DNA of 64,000 nt from Lederbergia panacisoli (GTDB taxonomy: Bacteria; Bacillota; Bacilli; Bacillales; Bacillaceae_C), in the NCBI RefSeq assembly GCF_024626525.1, contig NZ_JANJGU010000001.1:62001-126000 (forward strand), read 5' to 3'. Shown piece by piece: positions 1-9,129 of the stretch. A program made the position numbers and the translations under genes. Each line of letters opens with the position of its first letter. Positions within the stretch are counted from its first letter, which is position 1. Below the pieces are notes generated by a model. The model was not told the origin of the DNA and ran no database searches. It saw nothing but the letters and a program-made list of their open reading frames with translations.

Positions 1-23
1 ATCGAATACGTAGCATTTCTCTA

Positions 24-58
24 AATCTCCCTTTGATATCAAAAAGGGAGATTCTTTC
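24..58. terminator. Hairpin, likely terminator
   Basis: AATCTCCCTTT at 24-34 pairs with AAAGGGAGATT at 43-53 around an 8-base loop, followed on the plus strand by a short T-rich run. It could end a plus-strand gene lying left of the window. A very similar hairpin follows kynA. Confidence 0.5.
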
Positions 59-76
59 ATATTTGAGAATTTGAAA

Positions 77-122
77 GAAAAAAAAGCCTAATCCCTCCAT
101 ATTTTTGGTGAGGAATTAGACT
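77..122 (-). terminator. Terminator of the peptide importer operon
   Basis: Read on the minus strand, GTCTAATTCCTC pairs imperfectly with GAGGGATTAGGC and is followed by a run of eight T. This is a good rho-independent terminator about 110 bp after the dppC stop. The rest of the 230 bases left of dppC shows nothing else. Confidence 0.75.
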
Positions 123-229
123 AATGATCTTCCCTAAGCTTATTAAATCCGATGTTCACGAAGGATTAGTTTCCGTCATACAACAAATATACTTAGGAAA
201 CTTCCTCCCATCTACAGGATTTTTTAAAA

Positions 230-1138
230 TTAATCATTCTTAAAGCGAGGATCCAAAGCATCCCGTAGTCCATCACCAATAAAATTAATGGATAATACAG
301 TTAAAAATATAGCCAGCCCGGGCGGGATCCATAGCCAGTATTCGAATTTAAGTACTCGCAAAGATAAAGCATCAGACATCATGTTTCCCCAAGTAGGAGT
401 AGGTTGTGGGATGCCGAATCCAATAAAACTTAGAGAAGATTCTGCAATGATCATGTATGCCATAAATACCGAAGCATTTACAATGATAGGAGCCATCGCA
501 TTAGGCAGCAAATGCCTGAAAATAACTCTAGCATCGGAAGCCCCGACAGATTGCGCATTTAAAATAAATTCCTGCTCCCTTAATGATAAAAAAGTTGCTC
601 TAATAATCCTCGTAATCTGTGGCCAGGATGTCAATGCGATGACCACCACAAAAATAAATATATTTACTGACCTCAGTATCGAAATGACTACGAGCACAAA
701 AAGGATAAATGGAAAATTTAACATAATATCGCAAAATCTCATAATCAATGAATCAATAATACCTCCAAAATAGCCAGCTAGTGAACCAAGTATAACCCCG
801 ATCATGACGGTAAAAACCATGGCACTAAACCCAATGATCAATGAAACCCTTGAACCATAAACCAATCTTGAAAACACATCCCTTCCGGAACTGTCTGTCC
901 CCAAAATATGTTCATGGCTCGGTTTTTGATTTGTGATCATCAAATCAGCCTTCTCGGGATCGGCTGTAGCTATGTAAGGCGCAAAAATGGCTACTAGTGT
1001 AATAAGGATAAGGACGCATAATCCAAACATCGCTGTTTTGTTACGGGCAAATTTTCGAATCGCAATTTGCCATGGCCCCATTCCTTTTTTGTTTTTGATA
1101 GCGAATGGCCCTTCTGATTTATTCACAATTGTATTCAT
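230..1138 (-). CDS. Peptide ABC transporter permease, DppC/OppC type
   Basis: Inner-membrane permease subunit of an oligopeptide/dipeptide ABC importer, 302 aa, the usual DppC length. It has an N-terminal membrane segment (about residues 37-57), the DppC-type stretch HILGTDSSGRDVFSRL after it, and several further membrane segments. The cytoplasmic ATPase-contact loop includes GASDARVIFRHLLPNA near residue 200. The ATG start follows AGGAGG. It lies 9 bp after dppB and is the last gene of the operon. The cargo cannot be told from the permease; di- or oligopeptides are most likely. Confidence 0.92.
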   Translation of the reverse strand: MNTIVNKSEGPFAIKNKKGMGPWQIAIRKFARNKTAMFGLCVLILITLVAIFAPYIATADPEKADLMITNQKPSHEHILGTDSSGRDVFSRLVYGSRVSLIIGFSAMVFTVMIGVILGSLAGYFGGIIDSLIMRFCDIMLNFPFILFVLVVISILRSVNIFIFVVVIALTSWPQITRIIRATFLSLREQEFILNAQSVGASDARVIFRHLLPNAMAPIIVNASVFMAYMIIAESSLSFIGFGIPQPTPTWGNMMSDALSLRVLKFEYWLWIPPGLAIFLTVLSINFIGDGLRDALDPRFKND

Positions 1139-1147
1139 ATCTGCCTC

Positions 1148-2110
1148 CTAGTTATATCGTATTCGCGGATCAACAGCAGAATATAAAATATCCGCAATCA
1201 GATTCCCAATCAGTATGGCGATGGCAACAATTAAACTTATTGCCATAATCGTCGGATAGTCCCTAGTGAGAATGGAATCCAAAAACAATGTACCTATACC
1301 GGGCCAGGAAAAAACTTTTTCGGTAATAATCGCACCGCTTACTAAAGCCCCAAATTCAAAGCCCATAAGCGTAATAATCGGGATCATGGCGTTTCTTAAC
1401 GTATGCTTAAATAAAAGTTTCCGCTCTGGAACACCTTTTGATTTTGCCGTCCGGATAAAATCCTTTTGAATGACCTCCAACATTTCCGACCGCATATATC
1501 TGAAATAGATTGCAGTGGCGCTGGTGCCGATTGCAATAGCGGGAAGTAAAGCATGATGCAGTTTATCCATAAATAGTCGAAATCCGGTATAATTCGCGGA
1601 TGTGGTCACAGTACCTTGGGACGGAAACCAGCCGAAATGCAAAGCAAAAACAAAGATTAATAATAAACCTAAGTAAAAATTCGGTATAGAAAGACCGGTA
1701 AAGCTAAAGGTTGTCCCCATATAATCGACCAAGGAATATGGCCGCCTTGCCGAGAGAATGCCAAGCGGAATGGCAATGCTTATTGTAATAAATAAGGAAA
1801 GCGCGGCAAGCAGCACGGTGTTCCAAATCCGTTCATTGATCAGATCATTAACAGGTCGTTTCGTTTTTAAACTATTGCCAAAATCACCTTGGACGACGTT
1901 CGTCAACCATACGAAATACTGTTTTGGAATCGGATCGTCAATCCCATACATAGCCCGTTGCCTCTCAATATCTTCTTTCGATATGCCCGGGTCCATCTGC
2001 ATGGCAAACGGATCTCCAGGAGCTAGTTTTGCAAGGGAAAAAATAAGGATGGTTATGATAAACAAGTTGGGAATCATCCCGAGGATTCTGCCAAATATAT
2101 ACTTATACAA
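1148..2110 (-). CDS. Peptide ABC transporter permease, DppB/OppB type
   Basis: Partner permease, 320 aa, typical DppB/OppB length. The N-terminus has one membrane helix and the family stretch KLAPGDPF. About six membrane segments follow, with the coupling loop AKSKGVPERKLLFKHTLRNA near residue 230. The start is TTG, chosen because it is the only in-frame start placed properly after a GGGGGG ribosome site. It sits 14 bp after the OppF-type ATPase gene and 9 bp before dppC. Confidence 0.92.
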   Translation of the reverse strand: MYKYIFGRILGMIPNLFIITILIFSLAKLAPGDPFAMQMDPGISKEDIERQRAMYGIDDPIPKQYFVWLTNVVQGDFGNSLKTKRPVNDLINERIWNTVLLAALSLFITISIAIPLGILSARRPYSLVDYMGTTFSFTGLSIPNFYLGLLLIFVFALHFGWFPSQGTVTTSANYTGFRLFMDKLHHALLPAIAIGTSATAIYFRYMRSEMLEVIQKDFIRTAKSKGVPERKLLFKHTLRNAMIPIITLMGFEFGALVSGAIITEKVFSWPGIGTLFLDSILTRDYPTIMAISLIVAIAILIGNLIADILYSAVDPRIRYN

Positions 2111-2124
2111 TGAATAACCCCCCT

Positions 2125-3117
2125 TTATTCAGCAAATTGCTCTTTGTATTTTGCATCATATAAATGGCAAGCAACATAGTGACCAGCCTTCAATTCTTGA
2201 TATGCAGGTTTAATTTCCTTGCAAATACTAGTAGCCATTGGACAACGAGTATGAAATGGACAACCATTAGGAAGATTTGCCGCATCCGGAAGATCGCCTT
2301 TTAAAAGAATTCTTTCCCTTTTTGCCTCGGGATCCATTTTCGGAATCGCACTTAATAACGACTGTGTATACGGATGCAATGGCTCATGAAACAGCTCATT
2401 TTTCGGAGCCAGTTCCATCATTTGCCCCATATACATGACTCCGATTCGATCACTTATATGTTTAACAACACTTAGATCATGGGCAATAAATAAATAGGAA
2501 AGTTGAAATTTCTCCTGTAAATCCATTAATAGATTGATAATTTGCGATTGAATCGATACATCAAGCGCTGAAACCGGTTCATCGGCGATAATCAATTTTG
2601 GATTGATTGCAAGGGCTCGGGCAATTCCGATTCGTTGCCGCTGTCCGCCTGAAAATTCATGTGGATAGCGATGAATGACTTCCGGATTTAAACCTACAAT
2701 TTCTAAAAGCTCTGCTACTTTTTCCATGCGGTTTTTTCGTGATTCATTCGTATGAATAGACAAAGGTTCATCGAGCAACTGTCCAATTGTCATTCTTTGA
2801 TTAAGCGAAGAATACGGATCTTGGAAAACCATTTGCATATTTTTTCTAGATGAACGCAATTTCTGTCTGCTTAAATGGCTAATATCCTGACCTTGAAATA
2901 TAATGCTGCCTTCCGTGGGGTCCAATAGTCGCATGATCGTACGTCCCAATGTCGACTTACCCGAACCGGATTCGCCGACTATTCCCAATGTCTCCCCTTC
3001 CAAAAGGGTAAAATTGATACTCTCAACGGCCTTTACATAGCCCGTTGCCCTGCCCAACAGTCCTTTTGTTATTGGAAAATATTTTTTTAAATCTTTAACC
3101 TCCAGAAGTGGCTGCAA
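2125..3117 (-). CDS. Peptide ABC transporter ATPase, OppF/DppF type
   Basis: Cytoplasmic ATPase that powers peptide import, 330 aa. Walker A is GESGSGKST (about residues 49-57), the Q-loop is VFQDPYSSLNQR, the signature is FSGGQRQR, Walker B is LIIADEPVSALD, and the H-loop is IAHD. The C-terminal oligopeptide-transporter extension has cysteines in GCPFHTRCPMA and ACHLY, fitting the Fe-S or metal site known in DppD/F. The start is TTG, 9 bases after AAAGGAGG, overlapping the upstream ATPase gene by 23 bp. Confidence 0.93.
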   Translation of the reverse strand: MQPLLEVKDLKKYFPITKGLLGRATGYVKAVESINFTLLEGETLGIVGESGSGKSTLGRTIMRLLDPTEGSIIFQGQDISHLSRQKLRSSRKNMQMVFQDPYSSLNQRMTIGQLLDEPLSIHTNESRKNRMEKVAELLEIVGLNPEVIHRYPHEFSGGQRQRIGIARALAINPKLIIADEPVSALDVSIQSQIINLLMDLQEKFQLSYLFIAHDLSVVKHISDRIGVMYMGQMMELAPKNELFHEPLHPYTQSLLSAIPKMDPEAKRERILLKGDLPDAANLPNGCPFHTRCPMATSICKEIKPAYQELKAGHYVACHLYDAKYKEQFAE

Positions 3118-4093
3118 TGTCTTTTACCTCCTTTGTTGCTAGAACACAGCGGACTTTATGCCCCTCTGTAATCGAAGTTAATACTTGAACTTGGTCGCAT
3201 TCCTTTTGTCGATAAGGGCAACGGGAAGCAAAACGACAACCGCTTGGATATTCATTGGCGCTAGGAACCATTCCTTTTATTGTCTTCAACCTTTTTTCTT
3301 CACTATCTATATTTGGCATAGAGGCGATTAATCCTTTTGTATACGGATGCTGCGGATTTTTAAACAATGTCAACACATCGGTATCTTCTACAATTTGACC
3401 GGCATACATAACCATTACTCGGTCGGCCATTTCAGCGACAACGCCTAAATCATGGGTAATCAACAACATGGATGTATCTGTCTGTTTTTTTAAATCGATC
3501 ATTAAATCCAATATTTGTGCCTGGATTGTGACATCAAGTGCTGTTGTTGGTTCATCCGCAATTAATAAAGAAGGATTGTTAGACATTGCCATCGCAATCA
3601 TCACTCTTTGTCTCATTCCACCTGATAATTGGTGAGGATATTGGTTAATCATCCTATTCGCATTGGCAAAACCAACCAATTCCAGCAATTCAACGGTTCT
3701 CTTCAACGCTTCATTTTTACTCATTTTTTGATGTTGTCGAAGCGGCTCCATAATTTGATTGCCAATCGTGTATACAGGGTTAAGCGAGGTCATAGGCTCC
3801 TGAAAGATCATAGCCATTTGATTGCCCCGAATTTGATTCATTTCTTTATTGGTTAGTTTAACTAAATCTTGTCCTTCAAATATAATTTCCCCATCGACAA
3901 TTTCTCCGGGAGACTCTATTAACTTCATGATCGACATAGATGTCATACTTTTGCCGCTGCCCGATTCACCAACAAGTGCAACAGTTTCACCGCGGTTAAT
4001 CGTTAAATTAACACCGTCTACTGCCTTAAAAAGACCTCTATTTGTATTAAAATAAGTTTTTAAATTTTTTACTTCAAGTAACGTTTCCCTCAT
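3095..4093 (-). CDS. Peptide ABC transporter ATPase, OppD/DppD type
   Basis: Second ATPase of the importer, 332 aa. Walker A is GESGSGKSM, the signature is LSGGMRQR, Walker B is LLIADEPTTALD, and the H-loop is ITHD. The C-terminal motif GCRFASRCPYRQKEC carries the cysteines seen in this subfamily. The start ATG follows AGGTGAT. It is separated from the upstream binding-protein gene by about 200 bp that hold a hairpin and a dispersed repeat, and it overlaps the OppF-type gene, so translation of the two is probably coupled. Confidence 0.93.
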   Translation of the reverse strand: MRETLLEVKNLKTYFNTNRGLFKAVDGVNLTINRGETVALVGESGSGKSMTSMSIMKLIESPGEIVDGEIIFEGQDLVKLTNKEMNQIRGNQMAMIFQEPMTSLNPVYTIGNQIMEPLRQHQKMSKNEALKRTVELLELVGFANANRMINQYPHQLSGGMRQRVMIAMAMSNNPSLLIADEPTTALDVTIQAQILDLMIDLKKQTDTSMLLITHDLGVVAEMADRVMVMYAGQIVEDTDVLTLFKNPQHPYTKGLIASMPNIDSEEKRLKTIKGMVPSANEYPSGCRFASRCPYRQKECDQVQVLTSITEGHKVRCVLATKEVKDIAATSGG

Positions 4094-4110
4094 AGGATCA
4101 CCTACTTCTA

Positions 4111-4218
4111 AGAAATGCGCAAGCGCCTTGCCGATTGACGTACAAATCTCAGGTCCTCTTACTTACACAAAAGAGAAGGGCAAGAAAATTTACTAGTCGA
4201 TATGCGCTGGAGCTAGAC
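4111..4218 (+). repeat. Shortened copy of dispersed MITE/REP-like element
   Basis: The ends GCGCAAGCGCCTTG and TAGTCGATATGCGCTGGAGCTAGAC match the ends of the 203-bp elements at 46.6 and 53.5 kb. The middle is reduced, so this copy is about 108 bp. It sits inside the peptide importer operon, between the binding-protein gene and the first ATPase gene. Confidence 0.7.
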
Positions 4219-4262
4219 AATGCCAAATTTGAATTTTATCTTCTTAACTATTAAAAATCCTA

Positions 4263-4289
4263 AGCGGGATAATAATAGATTATCCCGCT
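4263..4289 (-). terminator. Perfect 11-bp hairpin after the binding-protein gene
   Basis: AGCGGGATAAT (4263-4273) pairs perfectly with ATTATCCCGCT (4279-4289) around AATAG. On the minus strand it is followed by TTAGGATTTTT. It probably acts as a partial terminator or 3'-end stabiliser, giving more transcript of the binding lipoprotein than of the downstream membrane and ATPase genes. Confidence 0.6.
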
Positions 4290-4300
4290 CTGAAATGTAT

Positions 4301-6064
4301 TTAGTTTTGAATATACCATTCATGAATATCTCTGAATATTTTAAGCTGTTCGGGCTTAACGTTTTGAATTTTGTCATTCCATGCCCGAATGCTGTTATTT
4401 GCATAAAGTGACAGCATTGGCAGTTCTTCCATTACATAGGCATTCCACTCATTATAGATTCCTACACGGTATTCCTGATCGAATGCTTCAGGCGTTTTGA
4501 CCCCTTTATCTAATAACTCCTGCTGATGTTTATCGTTCCATCTCGTTATATTCCAGATTGACTTCGTATCCCAATAGGTTGATTTAGGGTCTGGGTCCTC
4601 AGTATTTGGCTCCCATCCAGCAACAAAAATATCGGTATCTTCGTCTTTTTCAAGCATGGAAATCAATGAACCTAAATCCATTGGCATTTGCAAATCAATT
4701 TTCAAGCCGATCTCTTCCAATTGCTGGACAATAATCGGTACAGCTTTTTCTCTAGCTCCTGTTGTATAATCTAATTTCAAAACTAATTCTTTGCCATCCG
4801 GATCCTCTCTGAACCCATCATTATTTGCATCTTTGTAGCCAGCTTCATCCAAAATCGATTTTGCTTTTTCAGGATCAAATGGATACGTATTAACCCCTTC
4901 TTCGTTATATGCCCAAGAAGATGGAGCCATATGACCATTTATGACAGTACCATGACCACCAAGCAAACCGTTCACAATCCCCTCGCGATTAATTGCATAG
5001 GCGATGGCCTGGCGCAATTTTTTATCCTGAACTTTCTTGTTAGGAATAAAATGCTCCGGATCAATTACACCCTTTTCGACATCCTCTTTTGGACGTTGAT
5101 TCAGTTTAAAGCCTAGCCAGTTATAAGATAAGGCTGGAGCTTCATGCATTTTTATTCCGGGAATAGATTCAACAAGCTCATAATCTTGCGGAGCAACGGA
5201 CAAGAGAACATCCACCTCTCCATTTTCCAATAAACCTGAGGCTAAATCCTCATTGACTACTTTCCAGACAACTCCATCTAATTTAGGACTTCCTTTAAAA
5301 TAATCATCATTTCGAACTAACGAATAAGACTCATTTGTAACGGATTCAGAAGCTTTAAAAGGGCCTGTCCCAATAATATCGTTAAAATTAATAACTTCAG
5401 GTGCAGTCTTTAAATCCTTAACATCGTATTTTGAAAATACGTGTTCCGGTATAATATCGATGGAACCACGGAATAACGCCAATGCATTCTGTTCTTTGAA
5501 ATGTAGTTTTACCGTGTAATCATTGACAACTTCAACCCCAGATAACTCATCTGCCTTGCCGCTATTAAACTCTTCAAATCCTACTAGATCCCCAGCATAA
5601 TCCTGCCTTACGCCTGTATATTCGGGATGGGCAACAACCTCATACGTATATTTAACGTCATTTGCTGTAAACGGTTCACCATCATGCCATTTCACATTTT
5701 CATTAAGAGTAAAAACTAGTGTTTTATTATCATCTTCAAACTCCCAACTCTTCGCCAAGAGCGGTTTCCAAGCAAGCTCCTCATCTAGCTCTATTAAACT
5801 CTCATAAACAAATTCTACGATATATTGTTCGTTTGTTTCTGAAAGGAGCAACGGGTTGAAAACACCTCCCGGGGCTGCATAAAAAGCAAATGTTACCTTG
5901 CCTCCCTCTACTCCCTCTCCTCCTTCTTCGTTTGGTCCAGAATTGTTTCCAGTCTTCGGTTTATTGGTTCCCGTATTTGCATCATCTGAATTACTGCAGC
6001 CAATAAGTGCAAGCCCCATAACAAATACCATTGCTATGATCATCAAAAATCGTTTTTTAACCAT
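4301..6064 (-). CDS. Peptide-binding lipoprotein (SBP family 5)
   Basis: Extracellular substrate-binding protein of the importer, 587 aa. The signal peptide ends in the lipobox LALIGC (lipid-carrying Cys about residue 23), followed by a low-complexity Asn/Gly/Glu linker. The body has SBP-5 hallmarks: WKPLLAKSWEFEDD, the LNENVKWHDGEPFTANDVKYT stretch split over residues 126-146, and FKLNQRPKED then KLRQAIAYAINRE. The ATG follows AAGGGAG. It is 21 bp after the regulator gene. The ligand is probably a peptide, judged from neighbouring peptidase-like genes; it could also be an opine-like or acylated amino acid. Confidence 0.92.
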   Translation of the reverse strand: MVKKRFLMIIAMVFVMGLALIGCSNSDDANTGTNKPKTGNNSGPNEEGGEGVEGGKVTFAFYAAPGGVFNPLLLSETNEQYIVEFVYESLIELDEELAWKPLLAKSWEFEDDNKTLVFTLNENVKWHDGEPFTANDVKYTYEVVAHPEYTGVRQDYAGDLVGFEEFNSGKADELSGVEVVNDYTVKLHFKEQNALALFRGSIDIIPEHVFSKYDVKDLKTAPEVINFNDIIGTGPFKASESVTNESYSLVRNDDYFKGSPKLDGVVWKVVNEDLASGLLENGEVDVLLSVAPQDYELVESIPGIKMHEAPALSYNWLGFKLNQRPKEDVEKGVIDPEHFIPNKKVQDKKLRQAIAYAINREGIVNGLLGGHGTVINGHMAPSSWAYNEEGVNTYPFDPEKAKSILDEAGYKDANNDGFREDPDGKELVLKLDYTTGAREKAVPIIVQQLEEIGLKIDLQMPMDLGSLISMLEKDEDTDIFVAGWEPNTEDPDPKSTYWDTKSIWNITRWNDKHQQELLDKGVKTPEAFDQEYRVGIYNEWNAYVMEELPMLSLYANNSIRAWNDKIQNVKPEQLKIFRDIHEWYIQN

Positions 6065-6085
6065 TTTTCCCTACTCCCTTATTAA

Positions 6086-6721
6086 TCATTTTCTAATTTC
6101 ATCAAGATACTTGTACAATGTAAATTTGGAAATATTGAATAATTCACATACCCTGTCACCTGATTTAGTAATTGAAAAAACACCTTTCGAGTCCAAATAT
6201 TCAATCGCCTTGATTTTATCTTCTTTTGTCATGATAGAAATGGGTTTACCAATAATCTTAATGCACATTTCAATGTAATATTCGAATAATTCATTTACAT
6301 CTTGAACAAACATTTCATCCATCGGCAATTTTTCATTGCTCATCGTTAAATCTCTAATAGTATTTTCAATGAATAAAAAGTCAGAGATATCAAAGTTAAT
6401 ACATAAAGAGCCAATTATTTTCCCTTCTTCATCGCGAAGGATCGCTGTAGAAGAGCGCAATATTTTTCCATCTTTTGTGTGCGATGTGTAATTGTAAATC
6501 CCCATATCATTACCATCGTCTGTCGCGTACTCCAATCCAAGATTCGTAATGCTGGAACCAATATTTCGATTGGTTACGTGACCATTCTCAATGGCAATGA
6601 CACTTTTCTCGAAACCTTGTGAAAAATCATGTAAAACAACTTCGCACTTATCCCCAAACTGTTTTGAAATACTTTTCATAATTGACATTAAATTATACTT
6701 TTCATCATTTATGTTTTTCAT
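6086..6721 (-). CDS. YheO/DauR-type transcriptional regulator
   Basis: Regulator of 211 aa with an N-terminal YheO-like PAS domain (about residues 10-120; note VVLHDFSQGFEKSVIAIENG and SLCINFDIS) and a C-terminal helix-turn-helix of the DauR kind (GVFSITKSGDRVCELFNISK). DauR in Pseudomonas represses D-arginine catabolism; other members respond to unknown ligands. It sits between the hydrolase and binding-protein genes in the same direction, so it most likely controls this cluster. The inducer is unknown, but a peptide or amino-acid derivative is the natural guess. Confidence 0.85.
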   Translation of the reverse strand: MKNINDEKYNLMSIMKSISKQFGDKCEVVLHDFSQGFEKSVIAIENGHVTNRNIGSSITNLGLEYATDDGNDMGIYNYTSHTKDGKILRSSTAILRDEEGKIIGSLCINFDISDFLFIENTIRDLTMSNEKLPMDEMFVQDVNELFEYYIEMCIKIIGKPISIMTKEDKIKAIEYLDSKGVFSITKSGDRVCELFNISKFTLYKYLDEIRK

Positions 6722-6784
6722 TTCTGCCTTCTCAACCTTCCGCCTAATAGCAATACTCTTTTAAGGTTTCACAAAAATGCTAAA

Positions 6785-8914
6785 TTAGATACTGCCGTAT
6801 AGAACAGGCAATTTTACATGGCTTGGATAGTCAGCGCTATGGAAAATTTGCTGTTTTGCAATAATTGCTTCTGATTCCTCGTAAGGGCCTGCACCGGTAT
6901 TCGGATTAGGAAATGCTACGAATTTGCTGGAAGACGTAATTGAAAATCTAATTTTATGTCCCTTTTTGAATGTATGACCAATGTTTTGCAAGTAAATATC
7001 ATATTTTTCAATCGCATCTGGCGTCAACAATTCAGGTGCAGCGGAACCGTTCCTATATTTGGCCCGGATGATATAGTTGGAAAGAAATACGGATTTTCCA
7101 TCTTGATTTACATCGCTTAACGTAACAACCCAATCCGTATCTACCGCTGAACTGGCTGCATAAATTTCCGCTGACAGCTCTCCAGCGATCGCCAAATCTT
7201 CTTCGAGGGCGGGTGATGTGTACACAAGGATATCATTTCTGATTTCATACTTATTAAGAATCTCCGGTTCTCTTAATCCGCTAAAATCAAACGGTTCATT
7301 TGGATTGTAAATAAATGTATCCGCTTGGTTCTTGTCAGGCGGTGTCAGTTGCAACAAACCATTACCATTACTCGAGTTGGCCGAACCATTGCTATTTAAA
7401 TGGAATTTTGTAATCGTCGCTTCTTCCGGAGTCCAATCGGCGGATGTTTTCCACTCATTATCTCCAACAACATAGTAGGTAGCCCTCGGTTCCTCATCAA
7501 TGCCATTGGCTATTCCTTTCAAATATCGGTCAAACCACCTAAGGACATCAACATCATAATGGTATACAACCGCATCATTGCTGAAATTAACACCCATCAA
7601 ATCCCGTGCCCGATTTGGGTTATGTTCCCACGGACCTAGCCATATTTTACGATTCGGTACATCATGTTTCGTTAACATCCGCCATGTTTCAGATACACCC
7701 GGACCATCCCCATCATACCAACCGGAAATAACAAACATCGGAACTTTTACCTGGTCACCGCGTTTGGAAAAATTACAGTTATCCCAGAAATCATCATACT
7801 CCGGATGCTCGCTCCAAATATCCCAAGGACCTGAATTTTTCCCAATCATTTGCTGAGGGATTTCTTTAATTGGCCTTGCATCTACCGCATTCTCGACATT
7901 TATTGCATCTCCTTTAAAGATGTTGAAATCTGTTCTTGTCCCAACCGACTGGGCCAATGTCCAGCTTAAGAGGGGCCAGGAGCACAATGAACCGCCTCTT
8001 CTTACGGTGTCAACAAATGGGGAACCGACATTTACTTCATTAACAACGGCTTTAAGATTTGGGTGACCGCTTGTTGCAGCGGATACGACAACATATCCTA
8101 AATAGGATGCACCCCACATCCCGACATTGCCATCGGACCATTTCTGATTAATGATCCAATCAATCGTGTCGCTGCCGTCATCTCTTTCATAATAAAAAGG
8201 TACCAAATCCCCTTCTGAATCAGCCCGCCCCCGTACATCCTGATTGACAACGGCATAGCCTTTATTGGCCCAGCGGATTAAAGCGTCTTTTTTAGCATGC
8301 CGGTCATAACAGGTCCGAATTAGAATGGTAGGCAATTTTGCTCCTTTTTCAATTCCCTCCGGCAAATAGACATCGGTTGCCAATTTTACTCCATCTCTCA
8401 TCGGGATCATAAAGGTACCAAGGTCATTGATGCCGTATTCAGGCTTTGAAAGATTTGAATCATTATAAACAACTAGCGGTGTCAATTGTTCAAATCCTGA
8501 TTTAACAATCACTTCCATTCCATACCGATTTGGACAAACAAATGCGATGATTTTCTCGTCCAGTGTTACTACATCGATAGCTGTATCATTTCTTCGTGCC
8601 CAAACCTGGGAAGTTAGTTCCTTTCCGTCAATGTCGGCTTGATAGTTTATATGTTTTTTGTAAAGACTATCATTCTCTAAAACTACTTCCTCAGTGTCCC
8701 ATTCTGCCTTTGCATAGCATTCAATATTTTCATGTATGTATGAAAAAGGGAGATTTGCATTTAAATTTTCCGCAATCACATTTTCGTTCATTTGTGTTCG
8801 CTGCCGCTGATCCACCTTAGCATGCATGATATTTTTCGGATCAAAGCGTATTTTCCCTTCGTAAATCCCAGCACAATAATAATTAAAAATAGTATTGTTT
8901 AAATACGTATTCAT
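6785..8914 (-). CDS. CocE/NonD family alpha/beta-hydrolase
   Basis: Serine hydrolase of 709 aa. The catalytic domain starts near residue 165 (MIPMRDGVKLATDVYLP). The nucleophile is in GASYLGY near residue 270, an acid is probably in VISGWYDGDGPG, and the His is in LGPWEHNPN. A C-terminal PepX_C-like beta-sandwich follows (HKIRFSITSSSKFVAFPNPNTG). The family contains X-Pro dipeptidyl peptidase, cocaine esterase and glutaryl-7-ACA acylase. The roughly 160-residue N-terminal extension is long for the family. There is no signal peptide, so it should act on imported substrate. The ATG follows AAGGAGGGAC. Exact substrate unknown. Confidence 0.85.
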   Translation of the reverse strand: MNTYLNNTIFNYYCAGIYEGKIRFDPKNIMHAKVDQRQRTQMNENVIAENLNANLPFSYIHENIECYAKAEWDTEEVVLENDSLYKKHINYQADIDGKELTSQVWARRNDTAIDVVTLDEKIIAFVCPNRYGMEVIVKSGFEQLTPLVVYNDSNLSKPEYGINDLGTFMIPMRDGVKLATDVYLPEGIEKGAKLPTILIRTCYDRHAKKDALIRWANKGYAVVNQDVRGRADSEGDLVPFYYERDDGSDTIDWIINQKWSDGNVGMWGASYLGYVVVSAATSGHPNLKAVVNEVNVGSPFVDTVRRGGSLCSWPLLSWTLAQSVGTRTDFNIFKGDAINVENAVDARPIKEIPQQMIGKNSGPWDIWSEHPEYDDFWDNCNFSKRGDQVKVPMFVISGWYDGDGPGVSETWRMLTKHDVPNRKIWLGPWEHNPNRARDLMGVNFSNDAVVYHYDVDVLRWFDRYLKGIANGIDEEPRATYYVVGDNEWKTSADWTPEEATITKFHLNSNGSANSSNGNGLLQLTPPDKNQADTFIYNPNEPFDFSGLREPEILNKYEIRNDILVYTSPALEEDLAIAGELSAEIYAASSAVDTDWVVTLSDVNQDGKSVFLSNYIIRAKYRNGSAAPELLTPDAIEKYDIYLQNIGHTFKKGHKIRFSITSSSKFVAFPNPNTGAGPYEESEAIIAKQQIFHSADYPSHVKLPVLYGSI

Positions 8915-8954
8915 TGAAAAGTCCCTCCTTACTATTATGTCGTGGCTTTTCGCT

Positions 8955-9127
8955 GTCTAGCTCCAGCGCTTATCGACTTGCAAACTTCCAGTCCTTCTCT
9001 TTTGCGTAAGTCAACATCAGGTGAAATTTGAAATGCCAATTTCACTTGCTCGTCCCTCGCCGTGTTTCCTTTATCTCAGTCGAAGACCCTGAAGTTTATA
9101 CGTCGATGAGCAAGGCGCTTCTGCTTT
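8955..9127 (-). repeat. Dispersed MITE/REP-like element, inverted copy
   Basis: On the minus strand this 173-bp stretch begins AGCAGAAGCGCCTTGCTCAT and ends GCGCTGGAGCTAGAC, matching the ends of the 46.6 and 53.5 kb copies, with the shared internal stretch GGAAACACGGCGAGG. It fills the gap between the CocE-family gene and the M19 gene, so the operon is transcribed through it. Confidence 0.75.
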
Positions 9128-9129
9128 TC

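Noticed and set aside
4213-4411. Short open frames on both strands around the binding-protein 3' end
   Set aside because: They overlap the hairpin and the end of the lipoprotein gene, with no ribosome site.
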